From: Isoperla grammatica
Lineage: Eukaryota > Arthropoda > Insecta > Plecoptera > Perlodidae
NCBI GenBank assembly: GCA_945910005.1
Contig: OX246743.1
Span: 39,735,461 to 39,799,460, forward strand
Direction of reading: 5' to 3'
Length of the DNA stretch: 64,000 bases
Part shown: positions 1 through 11,488 of the stretch, piece after piece
How the letters are laid out: the number at the start of each line of letters is the position of its first letter
How positions within the stretch are numbered: position 1 is the stretch's first letter
Notes under the pieces: model-generated
The model's input: only the letters and a program-made list of their open reading frames with translations
Told to the model about the DNA's origin: nothing
Database searches by the model: none
Program-made: the position numbers and the translations under genes

Positions 1-1999
1 TTTAGAATGGAAGCTTTCCCCCTCGGTAGATACATTGAAGGATCTTTATGTGAAAAACATTAACAATAATAGTGCGTAAAAACCAGGCGTGTCAAATTCA
101 AAAGGTGTGGAAATTTCTTCGCGTAGATTTCGGTCGAGTTTCAATGCGGCTATAACACAAATCCTATTATGGAGTCATAGAAATCACATAAAGAGTGTCG
201 TAATAAAGAGATTTGTGTGGACGTGAAACTTAAAGCCTCTTTATCCACCTTAGGGTGTTCGGTTGATTGACAGTTTGGGCAAGTTTGGATATTTTTTAGA
301 CAGGAAGCTCAACTCAACGGTATTAGCGAGTTCTTAGCTGCATTCGCAAACTCTTATCGACAAAAAGTCAACATTCGAAATTGTGAAGAAATGTTGAAGA
401 GAATTAATCAAGTAGCTTCGAGAGGCGATGGAGGGGGGGGGGGGGGGGGGATAGAGAAGTTGACACCTCAAAAAAGTAAAAATCTGTGTAACTGTTCAGA
501 TTCCATATTTTTTTAAGCAATTTCAATATGCCAAAGAACACTGCAAGAAACCATCCTGTTCAAACTGGCTACCTCTTATCTCAGTCTAGTTTTACACTTT
601 GCAATCATCTTTGAGCATGTTACTTAACTCCTGTCATACAACATAGTTATTGCTGAATGTTCATCCTTCTATCGGATTCAAATGTGTGTCTTGACTTTGA
701 AAATTCGCAGACAATATTCATAGTGATAGCGCAAGAAGGAAACCATTTTAAAAATTGAGTGTTGCTTCTTGGTTATAATTTGTACACCAATTAAATTTTA
801 ACCAATTGTTTGAGTACTTTAGCTCCTGCATAGATATATGTGACGGAACGTTATAAAAAATACGGGTTTTCACGGTTTGTCATTGCTCCATTGTTGAAAC
901 AATAACACAAAAGATGACATCAATGAAAGAATTATTTAAGAATGTAATAAAATAGTTTTAAGGTTTTGTGATTTTGTATTATAGATCGCACAATTCATTA
1001 TTTTATTGACTTTTTTCTAAATCGATATTCATCATAACTTTTGAATCCGATATAACTTCTTAGTGACGTTACTAGACGAGCTATTTCGCTCATGTGTAGG
1101 CTCAGTGGGTTCCCCCCCGTCCACAATACAGTCAGTCAGTATTCTGTCTGTCCCTGCGGATAAGTGGGAGAGTTACAAAAGTTGCGAAAGAAAAAACTTC
1201 TTTCGCTCCGACTTCGACGACTTGTAAAACTTCCTATACACTTTCTATACATCCCCAAACGGGTCCACGGATTTCGTCCGCGCTGGCATTGATTATAAAA
1301 CGAATTCTTACGAATGATTGGAGACGAAATGTAGGGTGGGGTTTAGCATTTAGCACAATAAAAAACGAACCTCGGAGATTTTTTTCACTTTAACACATCT
1401 GTTTGTTGTCAACTTGGTTTAGTACGCTCCCATATGAGCCAGGATTTGGGTGGGTGACCACATTCGCATGTATAACAGCCTCGTTCTCCTTGTATCAACA
1501 CTTACATCAATTTAAGTTGATATAATACCACAATATATATTATATAATGCTTATAAAATTGCAAAATGCATTTTGCGGTTTATTCCGCAATCGTTCAGAA
1601 AACCAATCGTACTCGTCTGTCGTAAGCACATACATTACATAAATTATGAGTTAAATGTATATGTAAATGCATTAATAAATTAATAAATACATAAATGAAT
1701 ACAAAATGAATATGTTGATCAAATTGTGACTCAAAACGTCAAATTTGTGCTATTCTATCATTATTTTCTATATGTAAAGTTTTTTCCAATAACATTTTTA
1801 CTATCAATAAATTCATTAAAAAATCAGTTGTTTTTTGTTATAGTTGGAAATTAGGGGATTAGCGGACCTAGGTTACTGATACAGATATCCCTTATTCCCC
1901 CCTCCCCCTCAACCCTTCGTACTTCATTATTATTCATTATTACAGCCAATCATAACACCGCCTCGATTACACTTGTTGAATAAATATGAGTGAACACAA
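1..1999. other. AT-rich non-coding stretch
   Basis: No open frame with coding character and no splice-bounded exon was seen. It contains an 18-base G run at 433-450, a perfect 16-bp palindrome GCAAAATGCATTTTGC near 1560 and A/T-rich low-complexity sequence around 1640-1710. Short C-rich patches occur near 1110 and 1900. Nothing else could be assigned. Confidence 0.6.
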
Positions 2000-4608
2000 C
2001 ACAGATTGTCAATTAATATAATGTCGGAATCATCCGAGTGGATATGTTGTGTTTGTTATCATGTGTTGCACATTATCACGGTTCGGCAACCCCAGGCACG
2101 CGTACCACACTAGCGGGCGGTTCCCTTGTACCCCTTCTATAACACAGATCGTCAATTAATATAATGTCGGAATCATCCGAGTGGATATGTTGTGTTTGTT
2201 ATCATGTGTTGCACATTATCACGGTTCGGCAACCCCTGGCACGCGTACCACACTAGCACGCGGTTCCCTTGTACCCCTTCTATAACACAGATCGTCAATT
2301 AATATAATGTCGGAATCATCCGAGTGGATATGTTGTGTTTTACGCGTTATTATGTGTTGCACATTATCACGGTTCGGCAACCCCAGGCACGCGTACCACA
2401 CTAGCACGCGGTTCCCTTGTACCCCTTCTATAACACAGATCGTCAATTAATATAATGTCGGAATCATCCGAGTGGATATGTTGTGTTTGTTATCATGTGT
2501 TGCACATTATCACGGTTCGGCAACCCCAGGCACGCGTACCACACTAGCACGCGGTTCCCTTGTACCCCTTCTATAACACAGATCGTCAATTAATATAATG
2601 TCGGAATCATCCGAGTGGATATGTTGTGTTTTACGCGTTATCATGTGTTGCACATTATCACGGTTCGGCAACCCCTGGCACGCGTACCACACTAGCACGC
2701 GGTTCCCTTGTACCCCTTCTATAACACAGATCGTCAATTAATATAATGTCGGAATCATCCGAGTGGATATGTTGTGTTTTACGCGTTATCATGTGTTGCA
2801 CATTATCACGGTTCGGCAACCCCAGGCACGCGTACCACACTAGCACGCTGTTCCCTTGTACCCCTTCTATAACACAGATCGTCAATTAATATAATGTCGG
2901 AATCATCCGAGTGGATATGTTGTGTTTGTTATCATGTGTTGCACATTATCACGGTTCGGCAACCCCTGGCACGCGTACCACACTAGCACGCTGTTCCCTT
3001 GTACCCCTTCTATAACACAGATCGTCAATTAATATAATGTCGGAATCATCCGAGTGGATATGTTGTGTTTGTTATCATGTGTTGCACATTATCACGGTTC
3101 GGCAACCCCTGGCACGCGTACCACACTAGCACGCGGTTCCCTTGTACCCCTTCTATAACACAGATCGTCAATTAATATAATGTCGGAGTCATCCGAGTGG
3201 ATATGTTGTGTTTGTTATCATGTGTTGCACATTATCACGGTTCGGCAACCCCTGGCACGCGTACCACACTAGCACGCGGTTCCCTTGTACCCCTTCTATA
3301 ACACAGATCGTCAATTAATATAATGTCGGAATCATCCGAGTGGATATGTTGTGTTTGTTATCATGTGTTGCACATTATCACGGTTCGGCAACCCCTGGCA
3401 CGCGTACCACACTAGCACGCGGTTCCCTTGTACCCCTTCTATAACACAGATCGTCAATTAATATAATGTCGGAATCATCCGAGTGGATATGTTGTGTTTG
3501 TTATCATGTGTTGCACATTATCACGGTTCGGCAACCCCTGGCACGCGTACCACACTAGCACGCGGTTCCCTTGTACCCCTTCTATAACACAGATCGTCAA
3601 TTAATATAATGTCGGAATCATCCGAGTGGATATGTTGTGTTTGTTATCATGTGTTGCACATTATCACGGTTCGGCAACCCCTGGCACGCGTACCACACTA
3701 GCACGCGGTTCCCTTGTACCCCTTCTATAACACAGATCGTCAATTAATATAATGTCGGAATCATCCGAGTGGATATGTTGTGTTTGTTATCATGTGTTGC
3801 ACATTATCACGGTTCGGCAACCCCTGGCACGCGTACCACACTAGCACGCGGTTCCCTTGTACCCCTTCTATAACACAGATCGTCAATTAATATAATGTCG
3901 GAATCATCCGAGTGGATATGTTGTGTTTTACGCGTTATTATGTGTTGCACATTATCACGGTTCGGCAACCCCAGGCACGCGTACCACACTAGCACGCGGT
4001 TCCCTTGTACCCCTTCTATAACACAGATCGTCAATTAATATAATGTCGGAATCATCCGAGTGGATATGTTGTGTTTGTTATCATGTGTTGCACATTATCA
4101 CGGTTCGGCAACCCCTGGCACGCGTACCACACTAGCACGCGGTTCCCTTGTACCCCTTCTATAACACAGATCGTCAATTAATATAATGTCGGAATCATCC
4201 GAGTGGATATGTTGTGTTTGTTATCATGTGTTGCACATTATCACGGTTCGGCAACCCCTGGCACGCGTACCACACTAGCACGCGGTTCCCTTGTACCCCT
4301 TCTATAACACAGATCGTCAATTAATATAATGTCGGAATCATCCGAGTGGATATGTTGTGTTTTACGCGTTATTATGTGTTGCACATTATCACGGTTCGGC
4401 AACCCCAGGCACGCGTACCACACTAGCACGCTGTTCCCTTGTACCCCTTCTATAACACAGATCGTCAATTAATATAATGTCGGAATCATCCGAGTGGATA
4501 TGTTGTGTTTGTAAGTTACACGTTATCATGTGTTGCACATTATCACGGTTCGGCAACCCCTGGCACGCGTACCACACTAGCACGCGGTTCCCTATACCCC
4601 TTCTATAA
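2000..4608. repeat. 18-copy minisatellite, 143/148-bp units
   Basis: Near-identical units begin at 2000, 2143, 2286, 2434, 2577, 2725, 2873, 3016, 3159, 3302, 3445, 3588, 3731, 3874, 4022, 4165, 4308 and 4456. Two unit types alternate irregularly. The 143-bp type reads TGTGTTTGTTATC and the 148-bp type reads TGTGTTTTACGCGTTAT, a 5-bp insertion. The 148-bp units are those at 2286, 2577, 2725, 3874 and 4308. The last unit (4456) is about 153 bp with its own insertion, GTAAGTTACAC. Units also differ at a T/A site (CCCC[T/A]GGCACG) and a G/T site (CACGC[G/T]GTTCCC). Each unit carries the small hairpin TCGGA-ATCA-TCCGA. Minus-strand 75-residue frames come from the repeat and are not genes. Divergence is a few percent at most, so amplification is recent. 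Confidence 0.97.
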
Positions 4609-4837
4609 CACATGTCGTGATAATCGGGTACAGTTAAATACGCGATGATTATCGTCTACCCTACACGAAAGAATATGTTTGTTTCATGTTATGCGACATA
4701 TACTTTTCCAATAAAAAAACAAACAAAACCTAGATTCTAGATATTATGGTGTTTATGGTGTATACTCTTCAACTTTAACACAGATTTGCAAACCAAACAA
4801 TAAACCGAGTCATTGAAACTATTGCTGAGCATTGAGG

Positions 4838-5180
4838 TTTGTTCGCCTGTCTACACTACACTACACTAGTGAAAGTCAGTGTAAGTCTTAGTCGTTCTTT
4901 TGTACCCGTGTAACTCTGCACGGTAAAACTTTACATGGCGTTCCGCTATAGTTTTAATTACAGGCAAACGCCATAACAAAATATTTAGACTGACTTACAC
5001 GGGTACAAAAGAACGACTAAGGGCCAATCTTACAATCTCCTAATAGCAACATTATTTGTAGCAATTAAGCTATTTGGAGGATTTCAAGGGTTTTGATTGG
5101 TGGTTGTCATGGAGACAACAAGCTATTCGACGAATGTAAGACGGGACCTAAGACTTACAAGTGTGGGACAGACGAACAAA
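4838..5180. mobile_element. Palindromic element interrupted by a MITE
   Basis: The left arm runs from about 4838 (TTTGTTCG) to 4913. The right arm is its reverse complement in two parts, 4995-5020 and 5152-5180. A 27-bp block is perfectly inverted (4887-4913 against 4995-5021). With the 128-bp insertion at 5021-5148 removed, the right arm becomes continuous and pairs on to CGAACAAA at 5173-5180. The left arm has extra CTACA-type repeats near 4851-4868. It is probably a foldback or MITE of unknown superfamily. No clear TSD was found for the outer element. Confidence 0.75.
5021..5148 (+). mobile_element. Harbinger-type MITE, copy 1 (TSD TAA)
   Basis: This 128-bp insertion starts GGGCCAATCTTACAATCTCC and ends GTAAGACGGGACC, and TAA flanks it at 5018-5020 and 5149-5151. 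A second copy lies in reverse orientation at 33608-33754, sharing the ends and the core (GCAATTAAGCTATTTG, ACAAGCTATTCGACGAAT). A 3-bp TWA target site with ends starting GG is typical of PIF/Harbinger. The assignment is by these signatures only, since no transposase is present. It sits inside the right arm of the palindromic element 4838-5180. Confidence 0.85.
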
Positions 5181-7737
5181 GCTTTAATTGAAACTAACAT
5201 GGCGCCGACAATGGTACAGCCAACAGCGCTATCTCTTGACAGTTAGCGGCGTATTGGCTCGCTCGCAATGACATTACGCTGGCACTGATCCACCTACCTC
5301 TGAGCCGTAGCCAGCACAACATGACATGACATGTGCAGTATAAACTATGACCCCCCTCCCCGTCAGCTGCGGTCGAGTCCCCGGACTGATTGATAACACG
5401 GTAAATTACCACACGGCGACAGCTTAGCGTTATGACGGTGTGGTGACAATTTGGTGTTCGCAGCTGGACAAATGATTGGCTGGCTATATGCTCACTCACT
5501 CCATGCAGTCGCATCCATTTTCATTGAAATGCTTGCTCTGAGGTTGTCAGCAATGTTTGTGGTCAGCAATGTGTGCAGTGGAGAAGCACCGGGGTACGAT
5601 TTGATGTAACATTCTTGGCATGTAATTTAATTAAAAAACGATTACCTCACTTGTTTTTAGTTTGCATATGGTAGTGTAATTTAAGTAATAATTAGTAGTA
5701 ATAATAATGAATTAACAATCACAGTCATACTGATTATAACGTTAAATACAATTATCATTCAGTCTGTAGGGCTTACCAAACCACAGCGCTATGATTACTC
5801 AGATTTTCGTTTTTGTGTTTCAATCTTGAGATATAATTAAAAAATGAAAATGCTCTGCGGTTTTTGACGTATAGAGGTAACTGTTTCATTATTCCGAATG
5901 GTTTTCAGCATTTTAGTTTATTTCCCGCGGCTTCAATGTTCATGGATTGTCCCTCTGCCCTAACAAAGAAACCAGAGAAATTAGTGAACATCGACTTGAA
6001 TGAATAAATGAATGAATGAATGAACGAAAGCTATAAGAGGATTTATCCGATGACGAACACGTTTTGTATCACACTATAGCGTTCAACTAACGCAGCTGAC
6101 ACCCTCACATTATTCCCTACTGATCAGCCCTCCAGCCTCCTCCCATCCCATATTGTGATGCTAATTATTACGGGAATATGGAGTCCGCGTCCGCACGGCC
6201 CCCTGGAAACCGAAGCTGCCGTCCACGAGGAACTAGATATCTGCAAATCAACCCCCCCTCCACCCCATGCGAAGTCCCACATGTGATGCGACGGCGGGGA
6301 TTATAATTGAGACGTTTACCACCAGGGGTTAACACTAACACGTCGCATATACAGTTGCTCTACTCAAAGAGCAGTCTTTGTCACTCTTTTGTGTTTATAG
6401 TTTTTAAATGACGATCTATGTCTATTCAATATATGTGTCGGTGACGTTGTTTGTGTGAGGCCCGCTGAGAGAGAAATCGCCCTCCTGTTGTTGGTACACA
6501 CACCCCTTTTGTTAACCCCCCTCCCCCCTACATTGTCTGAAATGTGCAAATCGTTGTGATGACGACAGACTTCCCACGTTTTCATTGAGTGAATTTGGTG
6601 TTAATGCCATTTTATGCAACGAGGCTAATCAAGACGTTGTTTAGCCAAATATTAATAATGCTATACGATATCGAATTAGTGAAAACACTAGTTAAATCAT
6701 TACATGCTGCGTGATGTATATATGTTTATATTTTAGTCAGTACCTAGAGTTACGCTGATAAAATCTCTGCAATTCTTTCATCTGCTCTAGAGGGCCTAGC
6801 CCGGGAGTTCAATGTTGAACTATTGTATAGTAAGTAAGAGTTATTATTTCGTTTATTAAATCCGTATTTTATGAGTGTGCTGTTTGTATATCTGGGAAGG
6901 AATGTGTGGTTTAAACTTTAAATGACTCAATTTCTGTATTCGCCATATGACTAAGGAACTCCTTACAAACCTTCAGTCACGATAATACAATATTGAACCA
7001 AAGGTCACATGCGTTTCAGTGCGTATAGTTTGAAAGTTAAACTATGCAAATCTTTTTCTGGAAGCCCACCATTAGAATCGGAACCCAACCGTGATAGTTA
7101 GGACTTTTACGGCCAACTCTTAAAACAAATTACAGCTAGCTACCCTCTGAGATAATTGTCTTGCTACATCTTTTTTACGTCGCTGCAGTAGCCAGCTACA
7201 CATTTATAACCAACTGAATTGCAATTGTAAAATAAATGTAAATTCTAGTCTTTGATCCAAGGGTGATAATTGGAACTTTTACGAGTCCTTACAAATCAAC
7301 TTTACAGTTCCTGTAGTAAGATAATTATGCTAATTCCTCTTTTTATTCGTCGAGTAGTAACGTATTTCAGATTGATGTATTCAAAGAACTCTTGATTCCT
7401 AGGGTTCTAATTGAGACGTTTGTCAAGAGGGGATCTTTATAGACTTTCAGCTGTTACTGGGTGTGAAACTACGCTTTACACTATTAAAACATCAAAACAC
7501 TGAGATATATATAAGCGGATCCGTCTGGAATGTAGCCTATACTGTCATTAGAAACAAAATACCAATCTGGTAGAGTCATATAGACAAGTATACATACGGG
7601 ATTCAATTCCGTATAATCTATTTTCATTTACAGCATATTTGAGATATAAGATGACTATTGAGCAATTAATTATAGGAATGTGGGTTTAATTAGTTGCATG
7701 ATAGGAGTATTGCAAATTTAGAATCTCCGTTGGTTAA
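5181..7737. other. Non-coding stretch with diverged internal repeats
   Basis: No exon was supported. A 106-residue minus frame at 5194-5514 has no recognisable content. A short GAAT-type repeat lies near 6000-6024 and C-rich patches near 6250 and 6520. Diverged copies of a roughly 110-bp segment start near 7085, 7255 and 7397, with a related piece near 6297 (see findings). A weak CTCF-like core lies at 5222-5245 on the minus strand. Confidence 0.5.
7085..7465 (+). repeat. Three diverged tandem-like segments
   Basis: Segments at about 7085-7195, 7255-7360 and 7397-7465 share order and wording. Each opens like CCAAGGGTGATAATTGGAAC followed by a TTTACG or GTTTGTC block, then TTACAG-, GATAATT- and TCGTCG-like blocks in the first two. 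A fourth, shorter match lies near 6297-6330 (TAATTGAGACGTTT). Similarity is weak, perhaps 55-65% by eye. They could be an old tandem duplication or chance AT-rich similarity. Confidence 0.35.
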
Positions 7738-8408
7738 AGGGATAGTCAGATGAAGAACTAAAAAATCACCAATTAGTCATTAGTCCATGAAATTCAGTTA
7801 TGTGTAAAATACAGTTGATATAGGTTGCTTCAATGCAAGAAAAAAAATAGTGAACAATTAGCTATTCTACAGATTCCCTTCGGCAGCTCTTGCTGCATTT
7901 TTCTTCTAAAGCGTAGTGTAACTGTATCGGTTCTGAGGTCGCTGGCGCCTTCCCGATAGACAGAGGACTCATTGTGTTATACGAGACCAGCCCGCGCTCC
8001 GCGAAACGCTCGGCGACTGCGGACAGTACCGCTCAAAACAGATTGCAACTTTTCTACACATCATGTCACAAAAAAATTAATTGCAGGGTATTTTGTAGAA
8101 GTAAACGTTCGTTCTAAGAAGCATGTTATCGGTAGAGAAACGATGCACATTAAACCTCCTGATCGATTTTTGATCAGTGCCCTATTTTAGCGGTGGTTTT
8201 ACTTTCTCAAGGAAACTTTTTTTTTTATGGGAATTACCATGAGAAAAGTTGCTCGGTGCTACTTGGTAGCACCAAACCAAATAATCGCGTTTTCTTTAAT
8301 TTTTTAACCGCCTGCTTTTAAAGTATGGTATCGTTTAGTCATGTTTTTTATATTTAAAGGTGGACATCTACAAATTGTAGTTCTTTAGTTTTTCACCCGA
8401 CTATCCCT
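7738..8408. mobile_element. TTAA-flanked inverted-repeat element
   Basis: The left end AGGGATAGTCAGATGAAGAA and the inverted right end (read on the minus strand AGGGATAGTCGGGTGAAAAA) are flanked by TTAA at 7734-7737 and 8409-8412. Inverted similarity continues for about 30 bp. TTAA target sites are used by the piggyBac and Kolobok superfamilies. The start AGGGATAGT resembles TTAA-type MITEs known from fish, so a non-autonomous member is inferred. The 72-residue frame inside (7972-8190) has no recognisable content. Confidence 0.82.
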
Positions 8409-9283
8409 TTAATGAGGCTATTGATAGTGTAGTGGGTAGATAATATGTTGGCGTCAGTATTTGTACAACACAACCATACATAAGAGGAAATGCTATAGAA
8501 ATGCTACAACAAATCGGCCACAACAGTACACAAACTGATGTATATAACGTAATCTAAAGTTTGTTTGGGAGAAATTATGGACAATAATTAATATAAGTAC
8601 AGTTAAATAACGTCAGCACATGTAGGTATTTAACTTTTATGTCCGTACACGGTACAACGTGTAAACACTGGTTTTGACCGAGTTTGAATGTAACGTAAAG
8701 CAACAATAAAAGCATAATAATTAATAATATCATGATTTATTATTATTGAAAGATAGACAACGTATAATATCTGCCCAAGACTATGCAGTATTTCCCATAC
8801 TTTGTAGCAGCGAGGCATTTTCTCTCAAATCTACAGTAATGTGTGGATAAATTAAACTGATAATGATTTATATCAATATATTAACTTTATCAAAACATTC
8901 CTCTGTCGCGAAAGGTACAAACCAAAATACTTATATAGTAACATATGTGTGAGGCAGAAACATGAATTGAATTTTGCTTGATGAAAAAAACAAGTTCTTT
9001 CTCGGCCTTTTTTCTAACAATCAGTCAGCTCGACCACGAATTAGTAGTGGCCCGCGTTACTGTCGAAGTGTGCTCCAGCAACTTAGTATTCACAGGGCTA
9101 GAGATACCTCATTGCTATTGGCTCCACGTAGACTCTTAAGACCTACGCGTGTTGTGTATTTAAATGTGTGTTTTGGTTGTCCATTGATTTGTTTGAGTAT
9201 TTTCAAGAAGGGTTATTGGGTATGGGATTCATTTCCTGCTCAGTGGTTATCTGACACTAACTCGCCTTTGTAAATCGCGGTAT
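8409..9283. other. Non-coding stretch
   Basis: AT-rich sequence with no supported exon, RNA gene or transposon. Frames at 8630-8818 (minus) and 8974-9273 (plus) have no recognisable content and no convincing splice or promoter context. Confidence 0.45.
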
Positions 9284-9433
9284 AGTTGTCCTGAAACAAC
9301 CTTACAGATGCTTTCGTCATAGACAGGTTATGCGAGGCCAAATAGCAAACACTTATTTAAAATGCAGATCGCTGATTGGTTACAACTTACTCGTCTGGCG
9401 AACGCATCTGTAAGATTGTGTCGGGACAATTGA
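9284..9433. mobile_element. MITE with ~35-bp inverted ends
   Basis: The left end TTGTCCTGAAACAACCTTAC is mirrored on the right, which reads on the minus strand ATTGTCCCGACACAATCTTA. Both continue with CAGATG[CG]TTCG. The total is about 150 bp, and the core contains CGCTGATTGGTTAC. The TSD is unclear. It lies only about 25 bp from the next MITE (9458-9594). Confidence 0.72.
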
Positions 9434-9457
9434 CAAGTATATATTTGTTAAGTGGTT

Positions 9458-9594
9458 CCACAGGAACCTTGTGAATGCTGACGTCATATATGAGTGAGTC
9501 GGAGCCAATCAGCGGGTAGCTGTTTCAAATACTGACATTTGGTTGGTCAGTGTCTCACTCATCTATATGACAGCATCCACAAGGTTGCTGTGGA
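9458..9594. mobile_element. MITE family B, copy 1
   Basis: The left end CCACAGGAACCTTGTGAATG is inverted at the right end (minus strand CCACAGCAACCTTGTGGATG). A second copy at 15404-15531 shares the internal block GTCGGAGCCAATCAGCGGGT and ACTGACATTTGGTTGGTCAG. The superfamily is not assigned and the TSD is unclear, because arm similarity seems to run slightly beyond the stated ends. Confidence 0.8.
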
Positions 9595-9917
9595 TAACTA
9601 CTTTAGCCGTATCGTGTATTGAATTTTGATCTAGGATCAAAATTTTACATTTTTAATTTTTGAGGGCTATTCCTTCACATTGGTCACACTTTACTGAACA
9701 TGATAGGAATTCAAATCGTTCAAATCTTTCTATAACTGCGTCAATGCAACTACTTTTGTTAAAAACAGAAAATATAATCGTCAGCTTTTCTACCCGGATA
9801 AACATGATATGTAGTTTTTCCTGTCACGTATTAAATCACAGATTCGACTGTGTTTAATGAAATAAATTCGTCTTTTTCGTTGTGTTCATTAAAATTATAT
9901 TCTCTGTGAAAACTTAC

Positions 9918-9991
9918 CGTTGCACTGGTGGGTTTCTGCAGTGGCTCTGTCAGTTGAGGAAGGCAGCCATCATACTTCAAGGAAGTAAAAC
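9918..9991 (-). CDS. Candidate internal exon, 74 bp, unknown gene
   Basis: Read on the minus strand, a strong acceptor (CTCTTCTTCTTGCAG) is followed by 74 bases and then a perfect donor, GTAAGT. Two of three frames stop early. The third, entered after two bases of a split codon, is open for exactly 24 codons to the donor and encodes FTSLKYDGCLPQLTEPLQKP then TSAT. The peptide has no obvious domain, signal or membrane segment, and I do not recognise the protein. The next minus-strand exon candidate upstream (35891-35993) ends with two bases of a codon, which does not fit this exon's open frame directly. Another exon must lie between, or they belong to different transcripts. The splice signals are seen directly; that it is transcribed is inference. 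Confidence 0.5.
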
Positions 9992-11303
9992 CTGCAAGAA
10001 GAAGAGAATGTTTGTATTACAATATCAGACACGGGATACATTGGGAAGAGGAGGGTGACCGCAAACCCGTGTCGTGGCTCAAAGTGTGAGGGTTCACTTT
10101 AAGTGAATCAGAGATATTCCAGGTGAGTTTCTTTCTATGGAGTATCAGGTTACTTTACTCCCCACCTGAAATTGGTGAGGTATCAAGTTTTGTGGTTTTA
10201 GTTATCACTTCGTGGGAATTGTTATATTTTGGCGTTCTCAGTTCGAATATGAAGACATTTTTTGGTGAAGCCAGTAAAAAGTAAAATGTTAGGGGTGACA
10301 TAGGTCTTAACCGTGAACCGTGATTCAACATCTGTAAACTGGGGTGTTAGATAGTATATGAGTAATGTGTGTCAAAATAAGAATATGTTGATGATATTTG
10401 GGCGTTTAAACATAAATACATTGGTATTTATTGTCTATCCACTTAGGAACAATAACTGTTTTTCAGGGGGGGGTTTATACATGGTGGGATTATATATGAT
10501 TAAGTTCATCGTTTATATTAACACCAGTATCATCAGCTAAAGTACATTCCGAAGTTTAAAAAAATCTCAACCCGAACAGGACCCTAAGCATACGTTGGAA
10601 ACAGGAATAAATCCACCGATCCCACAGAAGAAATATAATTTAGTTTTCGTCTTGACAATTCAAATCATAATATATCGGTATATATCAAGGATGTGCATTG
10701 TAAAGGATATAACGTAGAAATGAGAGCAAAGAATGGAGACCTGTTTCAAATCAACTCACTGTTTGAAATGTACCATTATAATGAATACATTATTTGTTGT
10801 ATGCAATTCGCAATCACATTACGTCACCAATCAATTCTGTCTGTAACCCTTTGACAGTCTAACATTGGTCACGTGATTCTCTTTGACCCGACAATCAACC
10901 TCCACAGACCAGGTTCAATCAGAGATCAGAGCGAGTCATGTGATTGTGATGGGCTTAGTGGTTCGTTGTTGCAACTGCTGCATTAGAACAACAGCCACAG
11001 CAATGGATTCGTTAGTCTGCTCCCCTTGTTAGAAACCATTCACTGTTTCACCCTCCGCACGGCAAACAAGACTAGAGTGACAGTAATTCTCTTAAAATGT
11101 CACTTACAGAGCTGACAAACATCAGGACGGACCTAAGTCTGTTAAATAACGGTAACAACAAAAGTAATAGCCTACAGTTTCTCTTATTTGTGACAGTATG
11201 AAATAATGCATAATATACTAGCCTTAACATAAGTTGTCGAATATCGATCTCAGATCTTTGTCTACTGTCCCTTTTACACGCGCTAATTTATGGAAAATTA
11301 TCA
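9992..11303. other. Non-coding stretch
   Basis: No supported gene. A weak minus-strand exon-like piece of 31 bp lies at about 11109-11139 (TTTAACAG acceptor, GTAAGTGA donor), too short to call. The rest is AT-rich sequence without recognised repeats. Confidence 0.4.
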
Positions 11304-11488
11304 TATTCCTGGTGTTTTGTCACACTTTAGTATCTAAATGCACTAAATACAGTCTTCCGTTGGGTAGAGTGCACAAGCCTGTTTGGCCACGCCCAGCGTT
11401 CGAGGTAGCCAACGGAAGGTCGCATGTACCTGTGCGAATTAGAAGGAAGTAACTAGAGAAGTACAAAATTAAGTTGGTACCACTACCA
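11304..11488 (+). repeat. Dispersed repeat family C, copy 1
   Basis: It shares ordered blocks with four other copies in the window: ATTCCTGG.GTT.T.TCACAC, CAGTCTTCCG, GTAGAGTGCACAAGCCT, CACGCCC, and a tail AACTAGAGAAG..AAAATTAAG with GTTGGTACCA. The 5' part seen in other copies is poorly kept here. Family length is about 250-300 bp. No coding content, poly-A tail or clear inverted ends were seen, so the class is unknown. Confidence 0.7.

Noticed and set aside
2219..4613. Repeated 74-75-residue minus-strand frames
   Set aside because: They arise from the minisatellite, start at TTG or similar codons and change with the unit type; no independent coding signal.
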